DNA from: Streptomyces sp. NBC_00557
Lineage (GTDB): Bacteria > Actinomycetota > Actinomycetes > Streptomycetales > Streptomycetaceae
DNA length: 64,000 nt
Direction: 5' to 3'
Assembly: GCF_036345995.1 (NCBI RefSeq)
Contig: NZ_CP107796.1
Location: forward strand, 248,001-312,000
The notes under the pieces are model-generated. The model made no database searches and had not been told where the DNA came from. It worked only from the letters and a program-made list of their open reading frames with translations. Position numbers and translations under genes: made by a program. Of the stretch, positions 8,334 through 17,222 are shown piece after piece. The first letter of the stretch is position 1, and each line of letters starts with the position of its first letter.

Positions 8334-11300
8334 GTGCGGAGTCATCGGATCGGCCCAGAGGTGGAAAGACCCGGTCGCCGTCACCGACGGAGGGCACTGC
8401 TCGCGGCAGCCGCGACGATCGCCCTGGTCGCGGGCGTGACCGCGCCCGCTGTGGCACAGGACGCCGGCGGGCGGGCATCCGCCGCCGCGCCGGCCGCCGG
8501 TCCGCAGGCGCACACGGTGACCCTCGACGGCTACTCGTTCCTCGTCGACGGCAAGCGCACCTACCTGTGGTCCGGCGAGTTCCACTACTTCCGGCTCCCC
8601 AGTCCGGACCTGTGGCGCGACATCTTCCAGAAGATGAAGGCCGCCGGGTTCAACGCCACCTCGCTGTACTTCGACTGGGGATACCACTCGCCGAAGCCGG
8701 GTGTGTACGACTTCAGCGGGGTGCGTGACGTCGACCGGCTGCTCGACATGGCCCAGGAGGCCGGGCTGTACGTCATCGCGCGCCCGGCCCCGTACATCAA
8801 CGCGGAGGTCGACAGCGGCGGCCTGCCCGGCTGGATGACCACCAAAGCCGGACACAACCGCAGTGACGACCCGCAGTTCCTGAAGTACGCGGACGAGTGG
8901 CTGACACAGATCGACCGGATCATCGCCCGCCACCAGCTGACCAACGGCACCGGGCCGGTCATCGCCTACCAGGTCGAGAACGAGTACTACAACGGCTCGG
9001 CCGCGGGCCGCTCCTACATGAAGCACCTGGAGGACAAGGCCCGCGCCGACGGCATCACGGTGCCGCTGACCGGCAACAACAACGGCACCTTCAACTCCGG
9101 TACCGGCGCCCTGGACGTGGACGGCCCGGACTCCTACCCGCAGGGCTTCAACTGCTCGAACCCCTCCAAGTGGAACGGCGTCCCGGACATCAGCTACGAC
9201 CACCCGGCCGGCAAGCCGCTGTACTCGCCGGAGTTCCAGGGCGGTGCCTTCGACCCGTGGGGCGGACCCGGCTACGACAAGTGCGCCCAGCTCATCAACG
9301 ACAGGTTCGCCAACGTCTTCTACAAGCAGAACATAGCCGTCGGCGCCACCGCGCAGAGCTTCTACATGACCTACGGCGGCACCAACTGGGGCTGGCTGGG
9401 CATGCCGGAGAACTACACGTCGTACGACTACGGAGCGGCGATCCGCGAGAACCGCCAGCTCGACCCGAAGTACTACGAGGACAAGCTGATCGGGTACTTC
9501 ACGCAGTCCGTCGCCCCGCTGACCAAGACCGAGGCGATCAGGGCCGTACCGCCGGACGACTCCTCGGTCGTCGACACCGCGCGGATGAACCCCGGCACCG
9601 GGACGCAGTTCCACGTCCTGCGGCACGGGAACTCCACGTCCACGGCGGTCGACAAGACCCACATCTCGCTCGACTTCAACGCCCGGCCGTCCGCGGACAC
9701 CACCTACACCTGGGACGACCCCGACTCCGCGCTGCAGTACACCGGTTCGTGGTCGCACGTGGCCGACCAGAGCTACACCGGCGGCGACTACAAGCACACC
9801 GAGTCGTTCTCCAACAAGGCCGGCGACTCGGTCACCGTACCCTTCGACGGCACCGCGATCCGCTGGATCGGCTCGAAGACCGACAACCACGGCTACGCCG
9901 ACGTCTACCTCGACGGCACGAAGGTGGCGACGGTCGACGACTCCGGCGGCGAGAGCCAGGCGGTGATCTTCCAGAAGACCGGCCTGACGCCCGGCGCGCA
10001 CACGCTGAAGATCGTCGTCGACGGCAAGCACGGCTCGGGGTCCACGGACGACTACGTGTCCATCGACGCCATCGACGTGCCGACCGCCGCGACGGCGACC
10101 CCGACCTACCCGGTCGTGCCGCAGCAGCCCGGTACCGCGATCACGCTCGACGGGCGCGACTCGCACGTGCTCGTGGCGAACTACCGGCTCGGGGACTCGC
10201 AGTTGCGGTACTCGACGTCGGAGATCATGACCCACGCGGCCATCGGCAACCGTGACGTCGCGGTGCTCTACGGCGACTCGGACAGCGACGGCGAGACCGT
10301 GCTGCGCTACTCCTCCAAGCCCACGGTGACCAGCAGCGGCAGCACGGTCACGACCACGTGGGACGCGGCCACCGGTGACCTGCGGCTGAACTACACGCAC
10401 AAGGGCCTGATCCGCATCGGCATCACCGGCGGCGGAGCGCGCCCGCTGCTGCTGCTCGCCGGCGACAAGGCGACGGCTGAGACCTTCTGGCGGCAGGACA
10501 CGGCGGCCGGCCCGGTGCTCGTGCGCGGCACCCACCTGCTGCGGACGGCGACCAGCGCGGACGGCGGCCGCACCGTGGCGCTCACCGGCGACAACGCCGA
10601 CGACAAGAACATCGAGGTGTTCACCTCGGCCGACCACGTCACCTGGAACGGCAAGGCCGTGGACACCCGGGCCACCGGCACGGGGAGCCTCACCGGGACG
10701 ATCCCGGTGGCCGCGCCGGTCCACCTGCCCACGCTGACGGGCTGGAAGCACGCCGAGGAATCCCCGGAAGCGGCCCCCGGATTCGACGACTCCGGCTGGC
10801 AGGTGGCCGACAAGACGACCACCAACAGCGTCTCCGGCGTCAACTCGCTGCCGGTCCTCTACGCGGACGACTACGGGTTCCACACCGGCAACACGTGGTA
10901 CCGCGGCCGCTTCCGCGCCACCGGCAAGGAGAACGGCGTCCATCTGGTCTCGGACTCCGGTGGCAAGGCCCAGGCGTTCTCCGCCTGGCTCAACGGCACG
11001 TTCCTGGGCAGCTCCACCACAGGCAGCGCCGACTTCGCCTTCCCGGCCGGTTCGGTGAACTCCGAGGGGGACAACGTCATCTCCGTGCTCACCGTGAACA
11101 TGGGGCACGAGGAGGACTACAACTCGACCAACGGGAACAAGACCGCGCGCGGCCTGACCAGTGCCTCCCTCCTGGGGGCACCGCTGACCGGCGTCACCTG
11201 GCGGGTGCAGGGCGTACGGGGCGGTGAGGACCTGCAGGACCCGGTGCGCGGCCCGCTCTCGACCGGCGGACTGTACGGCGAGCGAGCCGGCTGGTCCCTG

Positions 11301-12506
11301 CCGGGCTACCCGGACGACACCTGGAACCGGGTGTCGCTGCCGACGACCGACACCCGCCCCGGGGTCTCCTGGTACCGCACCGACGTCGCCCTGGACCTGC
11401 CGCACGGCCAGGACACCTCGCTCGGGCTGACGTTCACCGACGACCCGTCACGCAAGTACCGTGCCACGGTCTTCGTGAACGGATGGCAGGTCGGCAACTA
11501 CGTCAACTACCTCGGCCCGCAGCACACCTTCCCGGTCCCGGACGGCATCCTGCATCCGAACGGCCGGAACAGCATCGCCGTCGCCGTGTGGAACCTGGAC
11601 GGCAGCACCGGCGGGCTCGGCAAGGTCTCGCTCGTCGACTACGGCAGCTACGCCTCGTCCCTGCGCGTCGCGCAGAACGACAGCCCCCGCTACGACCACC
11701 GGAAGTACGCCATGCCGAAGCGCCCCGGAGTGGATGTCACCCTGGGCGTGCCGAACACCGCGCAGTCGGGACGGTCCTTCACGGCCGAGGCGACGGTCAG
11801 GGTGCCGAAGGACCGGCCGTCGGCCTCCGGGCTGACGGCCTCGCTCTCCACGCCCGACGGCTGGAGCGCGCGGGCCACGAGCCCCACGTCGCTCAGGCGG
11901 CTGCAACGGGGCGAGTCGGCCACCATCACCTGGACGGTCCAGCCGCCGGCCGGGACGCTGCCGTCCGCCTCCGCGCTCACCGCCACGGTGCACTACCGGC
12001 AGAGCGGGCAGCAGTCCGCCGGGGGTGACGAGCGCATCGTCGGCGGGATCCCGCCGGCTCCGCCCGCCGGGAAGAGCGCGGTGAGCGACCTGCCGTTCCT
12101 GTCGTCCACCAACGGGTGGGGTCCGGTCGAGCGCGACACCAGCGTCGGCGAGCAGGCCGCCGGGGACGGCCGTCCGATCAGCATCGCCGGCGTCGGGTAC
12201 GCCAAGGGTCTCGGCACCAACTCCGTCAGCGACGTCGAGTTGTACCTCGGCGGACAGTGCTCGCGGTTGACGGCGGACGTCGGCGTCGACGACGAGACAG
12301 GTGGTGCCGGAACCGTGGCCTTCTCCGTGATCGCCGACGGCAGGACCTTGGTGACCACACCGACGCTCCGCGGCAAGCAGGCCGCGGTGCCGATCGACGT
12401 CGACGTCAGCGGCGCCCAGGTCGTCGACCTCAGGGTCGGTGACGCCGATGACGGCAACGGCAACGACCACGGCGACTGGGCGAAGCCGACGCTGACGTGC
12501 AGCTAG
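8334..12506 (+). CDS. Secreted multidomain GH35 beta-galactosidase
   Basis: A 1390-residue exported exo-beta-galactosidase acting on galactose-containing polysaccharides. The GTG at 8334 follows GGAGG with a 5-base spacer, better than the ATG at 8322. A basic run (RRHRRRALL) leads a signal peptide ending near VAQDA. The GH35 barrel (about residues 55-390) carries the acid/base Glu217 in VENEY and the nucleophile Glu300 in YSPEFQG. Behind it come a carbohydrate-binding-like module (about 470-580, with SVTVPFDGTAIRWIGS), jelly-roll beta-galactosidase domains, an NEW3-type domain and a C-terminal NPCBM domain (about 1240-1390). It stands alone; no copy of the AACGTT operator is seen upstream. 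Confidence 0.92.
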   Translation: MRSHRIGPEVERPGRRHRRRALLAAAATIALVAGVTAPAVAQDAGGRASAAAPAAGPQAHTVTLDGYSFLVDGKRTYLWSGEFHYFRLPSPDLWRDIFQKMKAAGFNATSLYFDWGYHSPKPGVYDFSGVRDVDRLLDMAQEAGLYVIARPAPYINAEVDSGGLPGWMTTKAGHNRSDDPQFLKYADEWLTQIDRIIARHQLTNGTGPVIAYQVENEYYNGSAAGRSYMKHLEDKARADGITVPLTGNNNGTFNSGTGALDVDGPDSYPQGFNCSNPSKWNGVPDISYDHPAGKPLYSPEFQGGAFDPWGGPGYDKCAQLINDRFANVFYKQNIAVGATAQSFYMTYGGTNWGWLGMPENYTSYDYGAAIRENRQLDPKYYEDKLIGYFTQSVAPLTKTEAIRAVPPDDSSVVDTARMNPGTGTQFHVLRHGNSTSTAVDKTHISLDFNARPSADTTYTWDDPDSALQYTGSWSHVADQSYTGGDYKHTESFSNKAGDSVTVPFDGTAIRWIGSKTDNHGYADVYLDGTKVATVDDSGGESQAVIFQKTGLTPGAHTLKIVVDGKHGSGSTDDYVSIDAIDVPTAATATPTYPVVPQQPGTAITLDGRDSHVLVANYRLGDSQLRYSTSEIMTHAAIGNRDVAVLYGDSDSDGETVLRYSSKPTVTSSGSTVTTTWDAATGDLRLNYTHKGLIRIGITGGGARPLLLLAGDKATAETFWRQDTAAGPVLVRGTHLLRTATSADGGRTVALTGDNADDKNIEVFTSADHVTWNGKAVDTRATGTGSLTGTIPVAAPVHLPTLTGWKHAEESPEAAPGFDDSGWQVADKTTTNSVSGVNSLPVLYADDYGFHTGNTWYRGRFRATGKENGVHLVSDSGGKAQAFSAWLNGTFLGSSTTGSADFAFPAGSVNSEGDNVISVLTVNMGHEEDYNSTNGNKTARGLTSASLLGAPLTGVTWRVQGVRGGEDLQDPVRGPLSTGGLYGERAGWSLPGYPDDTWNRVSLPTTDTRPGVSWYRTDVALDLPHGQDTSLGLTFTDDPSRKYRATVFVNGWQVGNYVNYLGPQHTFPVPDGILHPNGRNSIAVAVWNLDGSTGGLGKVSLVDYGSYASSLRVAQNDSPRYDHRKYAMPKRPGVDVTLGVPNTAQSGRSFTAEATVRVPKDRPSASGLTASLSTPDGWSARATSPTSLRRLQRGESATITWTVQPPAGTLPSASALTATVHYRQSGQQSAGGDERIVGGIPPAPPAGKSAVSDLPFLSSTNGWGPVERDTSVGEQAAGDGRPISIAGVGYAKGLGTNSVSDVELYLGGQCSRLTADVGVDDETGGAGTVAFSVIADGRTLVTTPTLRGKQAAVPIDVDVSGAQVVDLRVGDADDGNGNDHGDWAKPTLTCS

Positions 12507-12709
12507 ATCCGGAAAGGGGAGTTCCATAGGCCGGTCGGGTACGGGGAGCGGGGATCGGGTACGGGCCCGGCCTCTCGCCGGCTCGCCCCTCCCCTTCCGC
12601 CGGTGCCGCAACGGTCCGCGTCCTCTCGGGCCGGAGGGTCAGCCCGGCGCGGTGCCTGATCCGCCGGCCGTACGACGACTGGATTCCGGCTGTTCCGTAC
12701 CCTGGGCGC

Positions 12710-13627
12710 ATGCGCATGCGCCCCACCCTGAGCTGGACCCCTACGGAGGACCTGCCGCCGGGCACCACGGACCTGGAGCCGGTCGCCGGTCTGCTGAGCA
12801 CCGGCGGTGTCCTGGTCCTCAGTGGGGCGGGCATCTCCACGGAGTCGGGCATCCCCGACTACCGGGGCGAGGGCGGGAGCCTGGGGCGGCACACCCCGAT
12901 GACGTACCAGGAGTTCACCGCAAGCGCCCAGGCCCGACGCCGGTACTGGGCGCGCAGCCACCTGGGCTGGCGCACCTTCGGCCGGGCCCGCCCCAATGCC
13001 GGGCACCGGGCGGTGGCCGCGTTCGGGAGGCACGGTCTGCTCTCGGGTCTGATCACCCAGAACGTCGACGGCCTGCACCAGGCCGCCGGCAGTGAGGGTG
13101 TCGTCGAGCTCCACGGAAGCCTGGCCCGGGTCGTGTGCCTCTCCTGCGGCGACGTCAGTCCCCGCCGTGAACTCGCCCGGCGGCTGGAGGAGGCCAATGC
13201 GGGCTTCCAGCCGGTGGCCGCCGGGATGAACCCGGACGGCGACGCCGACCTCACCGACGAACAGGTCGGGGACTTCCGTGTGGTGCCCTGCACGGTCTGC
13301 GGCGGCATCCTCAAACCGGACGTGGTCTTCTTCGGCGAGGCCGTTCCGCCTCAGCGGGTCGAGCACTGCCGCAGGCTCGTCCGCGAGGCGGCGTCGCTGC
13401 TGGTCCTGGGTTCCTCGCTGACGGTGATGTCCGGGCTCCGGTTCGTCCGCCAGGCGGCGCAGGCCGACAAGCCGGTGGTGATCGTCAACCGGGACCCGAC
13501 CCGGGGAGACCGGCATGCCCTCACTCGGGTCGCGCTCCCCCTGGGTACGGCGCTGACGACCGTGGCCGCCCGGCTGGGCATCCCTGTCGACGGCCGAGCG
13601 GCCGGGCACACCGGACGCCGAACATGA
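12710..13627 (+). CDS. Sir2-family NAD-dependent protein deacylase
   Basis: A 305-residue cytoplasmic sirtuin that removes acyl groups from lysine using NAD+. The Rossmann motif GAGISTESGIPDYRG, the NAD-contacting TQNVDGLHQAAG, catalytic His135 in ELHGSL, and a structural zinc site from Cys143, Cys146, Cys194 and Cys197 are all present. About 47 residues separate the two Cys pairs, longer than in compact bacterial CobB proteins, which is typical of the Sir2 type widespread in actinobacteria. ATG at 12710 and ATG at 12716 are both possible. The DUF488 gene begins 47 bases downstream and may be co-transcribed. Confidence 0.92.
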   Translation: MRMRPTLSWTPTEDLPPGTTDLEPVAGLLSTGGVLVLSGAGISTESGIPDYRGEGGSLGRHTPMTYQEFTASAQARRRYWARSHLGWRTFGRARPNAGHRAVAAFGRHGLLSGLITQNVDGLHQAAGSEGVVELHGSLARVVCLSCGDVSPRRELARRLEEANAGFQPVAAGMNPDGDADLTDEQVGDFRVVPCTVCGGILKPDVVFFGEAVPPQRVEHCRRLVREAASLLVLGSSLTVMSGLRFVRQAAQADKPVVIVNRDPTRGDRHALTRVALPLGTALTTVAARLGIPVDGRAAGHTGRRT

Positions 13628-13674
13628 ACCGTGGAACGGCCGAGATCAAGGACTGACCTGGGCGAGGCGGCAGG

Positions 13675-14238
13675 ATGGCGAACCGTGTCTGCACCGTGGG
13701 GCACTCGACGCGCGACTTCGGCGAGATGCTGGAGATGCTGCGGAACAACGAGGTCACCTGCCTGGTCGACGTCCGTTCCTTCCCGTCGTCGCGGAAGTTC
13801 CCGCAGTGGAACCAAGCTGCGATCATCGACGCGCTGCCTCCCGGCATCGCATACCGCTGGATTCCGAAGCTCGGCGGCCGGCGGCACACTCCCAAGGGCG
13901 TGCCGAGCGAGAACGGCGCATGGCGGGTCAAAGCCTTCCGTGACTACGCCGACTACATGGCCGGTGAGGAGTTCGCGGAGGGCCTTGGCGAGCTGCTCGA
14001 GCTGGCCGAGCGGGAGCGGCCGGCGATCATGTGCAGCGAGGCGGTTCCCTGGCGCTGCCATCGCAGGCTGATCACCGATGCGTTGATCACCGCGGGGGTG
14101 GAGGTCGTGCACATCATGTCGCCCACGACCGCGAAGCCCGCGGTGCTGGACCAGCACGCGCGGGTCCGGCACGGGCACCTGACCTACCCGCCCGAGCCCT
14201 CGCAGCCTCCGGATGAGCTTCGTCCACGACGTCCGTGA
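13675..14238 (+). CDS. DUF488-family protein
   Basis: A 187-residue soluble protein of the DUF488 family, function unknown. Family signatures are present: TVGHSTR at the N-terminus, VDVRSFPSSRKFPQ, and the near-invariant CSEAVPWRCHR that pairs a cysteine-acid motif with a His-Arg. The pattern suggests a catalytic or nucleic-acid-processing role, but none is established. ATG follows GGCGAGGCGGCAGG. It lies directly behind the sirtuin gene in the same direction. Confidence 0.85.
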   Translation: MANRVCTVGHSTRDFGEMLEMLRNNEVTCLVDVRSFPSSRKFPQWNQAAIIDALPPGIAYRWIPKLGGRRHTPKGVPSENGAWRVKAFRDYADYMAGEEFAEGLGELLELAERERPAIMCSEAVPWRCHRRLITDALITAGVEVVHIMSPTTAKPAVLDQHARVRHGHLTYPPEPSQPPDELRPRRP

Positions 14239-14291
14239 CACGGTCCTCGCCGCCTGGGCCGGTTCCGTCACCGCCCGCTGCGTGCCCGGGG

Positions 14292-14774
14292 CTACGACTT
14301 CGGGTCGTCGACCTTGAGTTTTGCTCCGGTGTCGGAGACGAAGACGACCAGGAGCTTGGCCCGTTCGGTCCGGCTGGTGTTCTCGGTGAGGACGTGGTGG
14401 GCGCCCGGCGGCTCGACCCAGTTCTCGCCCTGGTGGTAGGTGGTCACGGGCTTGCCGGCGAGCTGGCTGCGCACGGTGCCCTGGAGGACGTAGGCGTAGA
14501 CGAATGCCTGGCCGTGCCGGTGCGGCTTCGCGCGTGCGTCGGGCGGGAAGTCGACGATCGCCGAGGTGAACGTCTTGCCCTTCACATTCGGAAGGGCCTG
14601 CCGGAGCACCGGCACGAGGGTTTCGGTGGGGCGTGTCGATGCCATGGCCGCGGGCGATGCCACGGCTGCGGTCGTCCCCTTGGCGGGGGCGGGCCGGTCG
14701 GCGGCCGAGCAGGCCGTGGCCGCGGCCATCGTGGTGACGGCCAGCACGCCGCCGGCGATCCGCATTCTGATCAT
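14292..14774 (-). CDS. Cupin-domain lipoprotein
   Basis: A 160-residue exported protein with a single cupin barrel. A short signal peptide ends at ATAC, a lipobox-like site, so it is probably membrane-anchored. The first cupin motif is seen as PHRHGQAFVYAYVLQG and the second as PPGAHHVLTEN, supplying the usual His metal ligands. GGGGA with a 6-base spacer supports the ATG at 14774. It follows the oxidoreductase gene by 14 bases and is probably the second gene of that operon. Extracytoplasmic cupins of this kind may act as small-molecule dioxygenases, isomerases or sensors; which is not visible. Confidence 0.83.
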   Translation of the reverse strand: MIRMRIAGGVLAVTTMAAATACSAADRPAPAKGTTAAVASPAAMASTRPTETLVPVLRQALPNVKGKTFTSAIVDFPPDARAKPHRHGQAFVYAYVLQGTVRSQLAGKPVTTYHQGENWVEPPGAHHVLTENTSRTERAKLLVVFVSDTGAKLKVDDPKS

Positions 14775-14788
14775 GATCGGTCCCCTGT

Positions 14789-15709
14789 TCAGTCTTCCGT
14801 GACGCGGATGATCGTCCTGCCCGGGGTGCGCGTCCCGGGAGCGAACGCGGCGGGTGCTTCGGCGAGCGGGCGCACAGCGCCGACGAACGCCTTGAGCCGG
14901 CCGTCCCTCAACCGCGCGGCGAGATCGGTGAGCCGGGCGCGGTCGGGTTCGACGACGAAGAAGACGGCCCGCCCGTCCTTGGGCCGGGCCTTGGACGGCA
15001 TGACGGTGGAGACCAGCGTGCCGCCCGGGCGGACCAGGGCGGCCGAGCGGTCGAGGATGTCACCGCCGATCACGTCGAGCACGACGTCGGCCTCGCCGGC
15101 GTCCTCCAGCTTCTCGCTGTCCAGGTCGATGAAGGTGTCGACGCCCAGTGCGCGTGCCCGGTCCCGGTCGCAGGCCCGCCCGGTGCCGATGACCCGGGCG
15201 CCGGCCTCGCGCGCGAGCTGAACCGCGATCGAGCCGACGCCGCCCGCGGCGCCATGGATGAGGACGGTCTGGCCCGTGGTGAGGCGGCCGTGGTCGAACA
15301 GGCCCTGCCAGGCGGTCAGCCCCGAGATCGGCAGCGCGGCGGCCACGGCGTGGTCGATGTCCGCCGGCAGCGGGGCCAGGTTGCGGGCCTCCACCGCGGT
15401 GTACTCGGCGAGCGTCCCGTTACGGGTCCAGTCGGCCAGGCCGAACACCCGCTGTCCGACGCTCAGGCCGGTGGTGCCGTACCCCAGCTCCGCCACCACA
15501 CCGGACAGCTCGTGCCCGGGCACGCTCGGCGTCCGGTCCCGGCCGGCACGATCGGTCCACGTGGCGGGCCAGTCCAGCTCGCCGCGCGTGAAGCCGGCGG
15601 CGTACACCCGCACGATGACGTCGTTCTCGGCCGCATGGGGGTAGGGCATGTCCGTCAGCGACATCCCGGCGAGACCGGCGTCGCGGTCTCGCACAGTAAT
15701 GGCTTGCAT
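14789..15709 (-). CDS. Zinc-less MDR-family NADP-dependent oxidoreductase
   Basis: A 306-residue medium-chain dehydrogenase/reductase of the quinone-oxidoreductase type, expected to reduce an activated C=C bond or quinone with NAD(P)H. It has the GroES-like N-terminus (PGHELSGVVAELG) and the nucleotide-binding fold with HGAAGGVGSIAVQLA. The structural-zinc cysteine cluster of alcohol dehydrogenases is absent. ATG at 15709 follows AAGGA; a longer frame to 15769 adds an unlikely leader. The gene pairs with the downstream cupin lipoprotein. A second MDR gene lies nearby in the same direction, but the 400-base gap argues for separate transcription. Confidence 0.86.
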   Translation of the reverse strand: MQAITVRDRDAGLAGMSLTDMPYPHAAENDVIVRVYAAGFTRGELDWPATWTDRAGRDRTPSVPGHELSGVVAELGYGTTGLSVGQRVFGLADWTRNGTLAEYTAVEARNLAPLPADIDHAVAAALPISGLTAWQGLFDHGRLTTGQTVLIHGAAGGVGSIAVQLAREAGARVIGTGRACDRDRARALGVDTFIDLDSEKLEDAGEADVVLDVIGGDILDRSAALVRPGGTLVSTVMPSKARPKDGRAVFFVVEPDRARLTDLAARLRDGRLKAFVGAVRPLAEAPAAFAPGTRTPGRTIIRVTED

Positions 15710-16105
15710 AGAGGTCCTTACGGCGGAGGGGGATCCGAGCACACACCCGCGCGCGGGCAGGGCTCGCACCGGGTGCAGGGGGATGTATGCCGTGCAGCAC
15801 GCTCGATCTCACCTCCTCCGATGTGTTCCTTCGTCCCCGTTTCGCGTTGCCTTTCCCGAGACGGGGTGGGCCGTCCGCCTGTGACAGCTCGTGACGGCGG
15901 CACCGGCCGGCCGCGCGCGGCGACCTCCGCGCCCGCCGGTGCCCGGGCCGACTCGCGAGGGCCACTACGGTCAGGGACACGAAGACGGTGCCGCGTGCCG
16001 TCCGCGTGGACCGCGCCTGCCGCGGTCGGCCCGAGGCTGACGCCGACGCGCTTCAGTGCGCCCGACCGGACGGATCCGCGTCGGCCGGTCGACTTCGATG
16101 ACCGG
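15710..16105. other. Non-coding gap between two oxidoreductase genes
   Basis: About 400 bases. The part next to 15709 must hold the promoter of the oxidoreductase/cupin pair. I find no convincing gene, repeat or terminator in the rest. Confidence 0.4.
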
Positions 16106-17008
16106 TCAGTCCACGAGCAGCACGAGTTTGCCGCGCACGGTCCCGGATTCGCCGACGCGGTGCGCGTGGGCCACCTCCGTCAGGGGGAAGGTCCGGCCGA
16201 CCTGGATGGAGAAGCGGCCCCGTTCAGCCATGTGAGCGACCTGAGCCAGGGCGTAGGTGGCGCGGCCCGTGTCGCCGCGGCTGAAGCGGACGCCCGTCTG
16301 CTGCGCGCCATGGAAGTCGGCGACCGTGATCACGGGTTCGGGCGAGCCCGCGAGCTCCACGAGGTCGGGAAGGACGCCGCTGCCGGCGACGTCCAGTGCG
16401 AAATCGACACCCGACGGCATGATGGCCCGCACGCGTTCCGGCATACCGTCGCCGTACGCCACCGGCTCGGCCCCGAGCGCGCGGAGGGCATCGTGCGTGC
16501 CTGGACTGCCCGTGCCGATGACGCGCACGCCGCGTGCCACGGCGAGTTGGACCGCGGCACTCCCGACACTGCCGGATGCCCCGTTGATGAGCAGGGTGCT
16601 GCCCGCTGTGACGCCGAGCTGGTCGAGGGAGCGCGCTGCGGTCTCGGCTGCCGCGGGGATCGCCGCGGACCTCGCGTAGTCGAGCGAGTCCGGGATCGGG
16701 GCCCAGGAGGACAGCACGGCCAACTCCGCTTGGGCGGCTCCGTAGGGTGAGGCTCCGAAGACCCGGTCGCCGACCGTGACACCCGAGACGCCTTCGCCGA
16801 TCTCGTCGACGATGCCCGCAGCCTCGTGGCCCAGCGTCTGCGGCAGTTCCCGGTCCATCAGGCCCTGACGCTTTTTCCAGTCGCTGGCGTTGATGCCCGC
16901 GGCCCGCACCCTGATCCGTATCTCTCCGGCGCCGGGATGGGGATCAGGGAGGTCGACGATCTCCAGAACCTCGGGGCCGCCGAACCGGCTGAACTGTGCT
17001 GCCCTCAT
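16106..17008 (-). CDS. Zinc-less MDR-family quinone-type oxidoreductase
   Basis: A 300-residue NAD(P)H-dependent reductase, a distant relative of the protein encoded at 14789-15709. The N-terminal RFGGPEVLEIVDLP and GHEAAGIVDEIGEGV mark the catalytic half, and INGASGSVGSAAVQLA is the dinucleotide-binding glycine loop. There are no zinc-binding cysteines. The ATG at 17008 has an excellent GGAAGGAG six bases away, but that ribosome site forms one arm of a perfect 22-bp palindrome, suggesting repression or translational masking. Substrate is unknown; quinones or enones are usual for the family. Confidence 0.87.
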   Translation of the reverse strand: MRAAQFSRFGGPEVLEIVDLPDPHPGAGEIRIRVRAAGINASDWKKRQGLMDRELPQTLGHEAAGIVDEIGEGVSGVTVGDRVFGASPYGAAQAELAVLSSWAPIPDSLDYARSAAIPAAAETAARSLDQLGVTAGSTLLINGASGSVGSAAVQLAVARGVRVIGTGSPGTHDALRALGAEPVAYGDGMPERVRAIMPSGVDFALDVAGSGVLPDLVELAGSPEPVITVADFHGAQQTGVRFSRGDTGRATYALAQVAHMAERGRFSIQVGRTFPLTEVAHAHRVGESGTVRGKLVLLVD

Positions 17009-17012
17009 GACG

Positions 17013-17034
17013 CACTCCTTCCGCGGAAGGAGTG
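17013..17034. promoter_or_regulatory. Perfect 22-bp palindrome burying the ribosome site of the oxidoreductase gene
   Basis: CACTCCTTCCGCGGAAGGAGTG is a perfect palindrome. The arm nearest the gene contains the GGAAGGAG of the leftward oxidoreductase at 16106-17008. In the mRNA the arms could pair as a 9-bp stem with a CGCG loop and hide the ribosome site; as DNA it is an ideal dimer operator. No regulator is identified. Confidence 0.6.
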
Positions 17035-17222
17035 GCGGATCGTCCGATACCGCGTGTGCGCGTGCTCCTTGCCTTGCTGTCCGCTCGGCAGAGCACGTTT
17101 TTACTCCGATGCCTCCACTCTACGTCATCCCCCACCCAGCGCCGCCGGCTCCCGTGCGTGCGGACAGGACCAGGCGAGTTCCGGACACACACCCTGCTGA
17201 CACCACTTCACCTGACGCTCCG

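Noticed and set aside
8217..11405. A 1062-codon minus-strand open frame opposite the GH35 gene
   Set aside because: It is an echo of third-position GC in the GH35 gene: Val/Arg/Gly/Asp-rich, without any domain, and the plus strand has all GH35 catalytic motifs.
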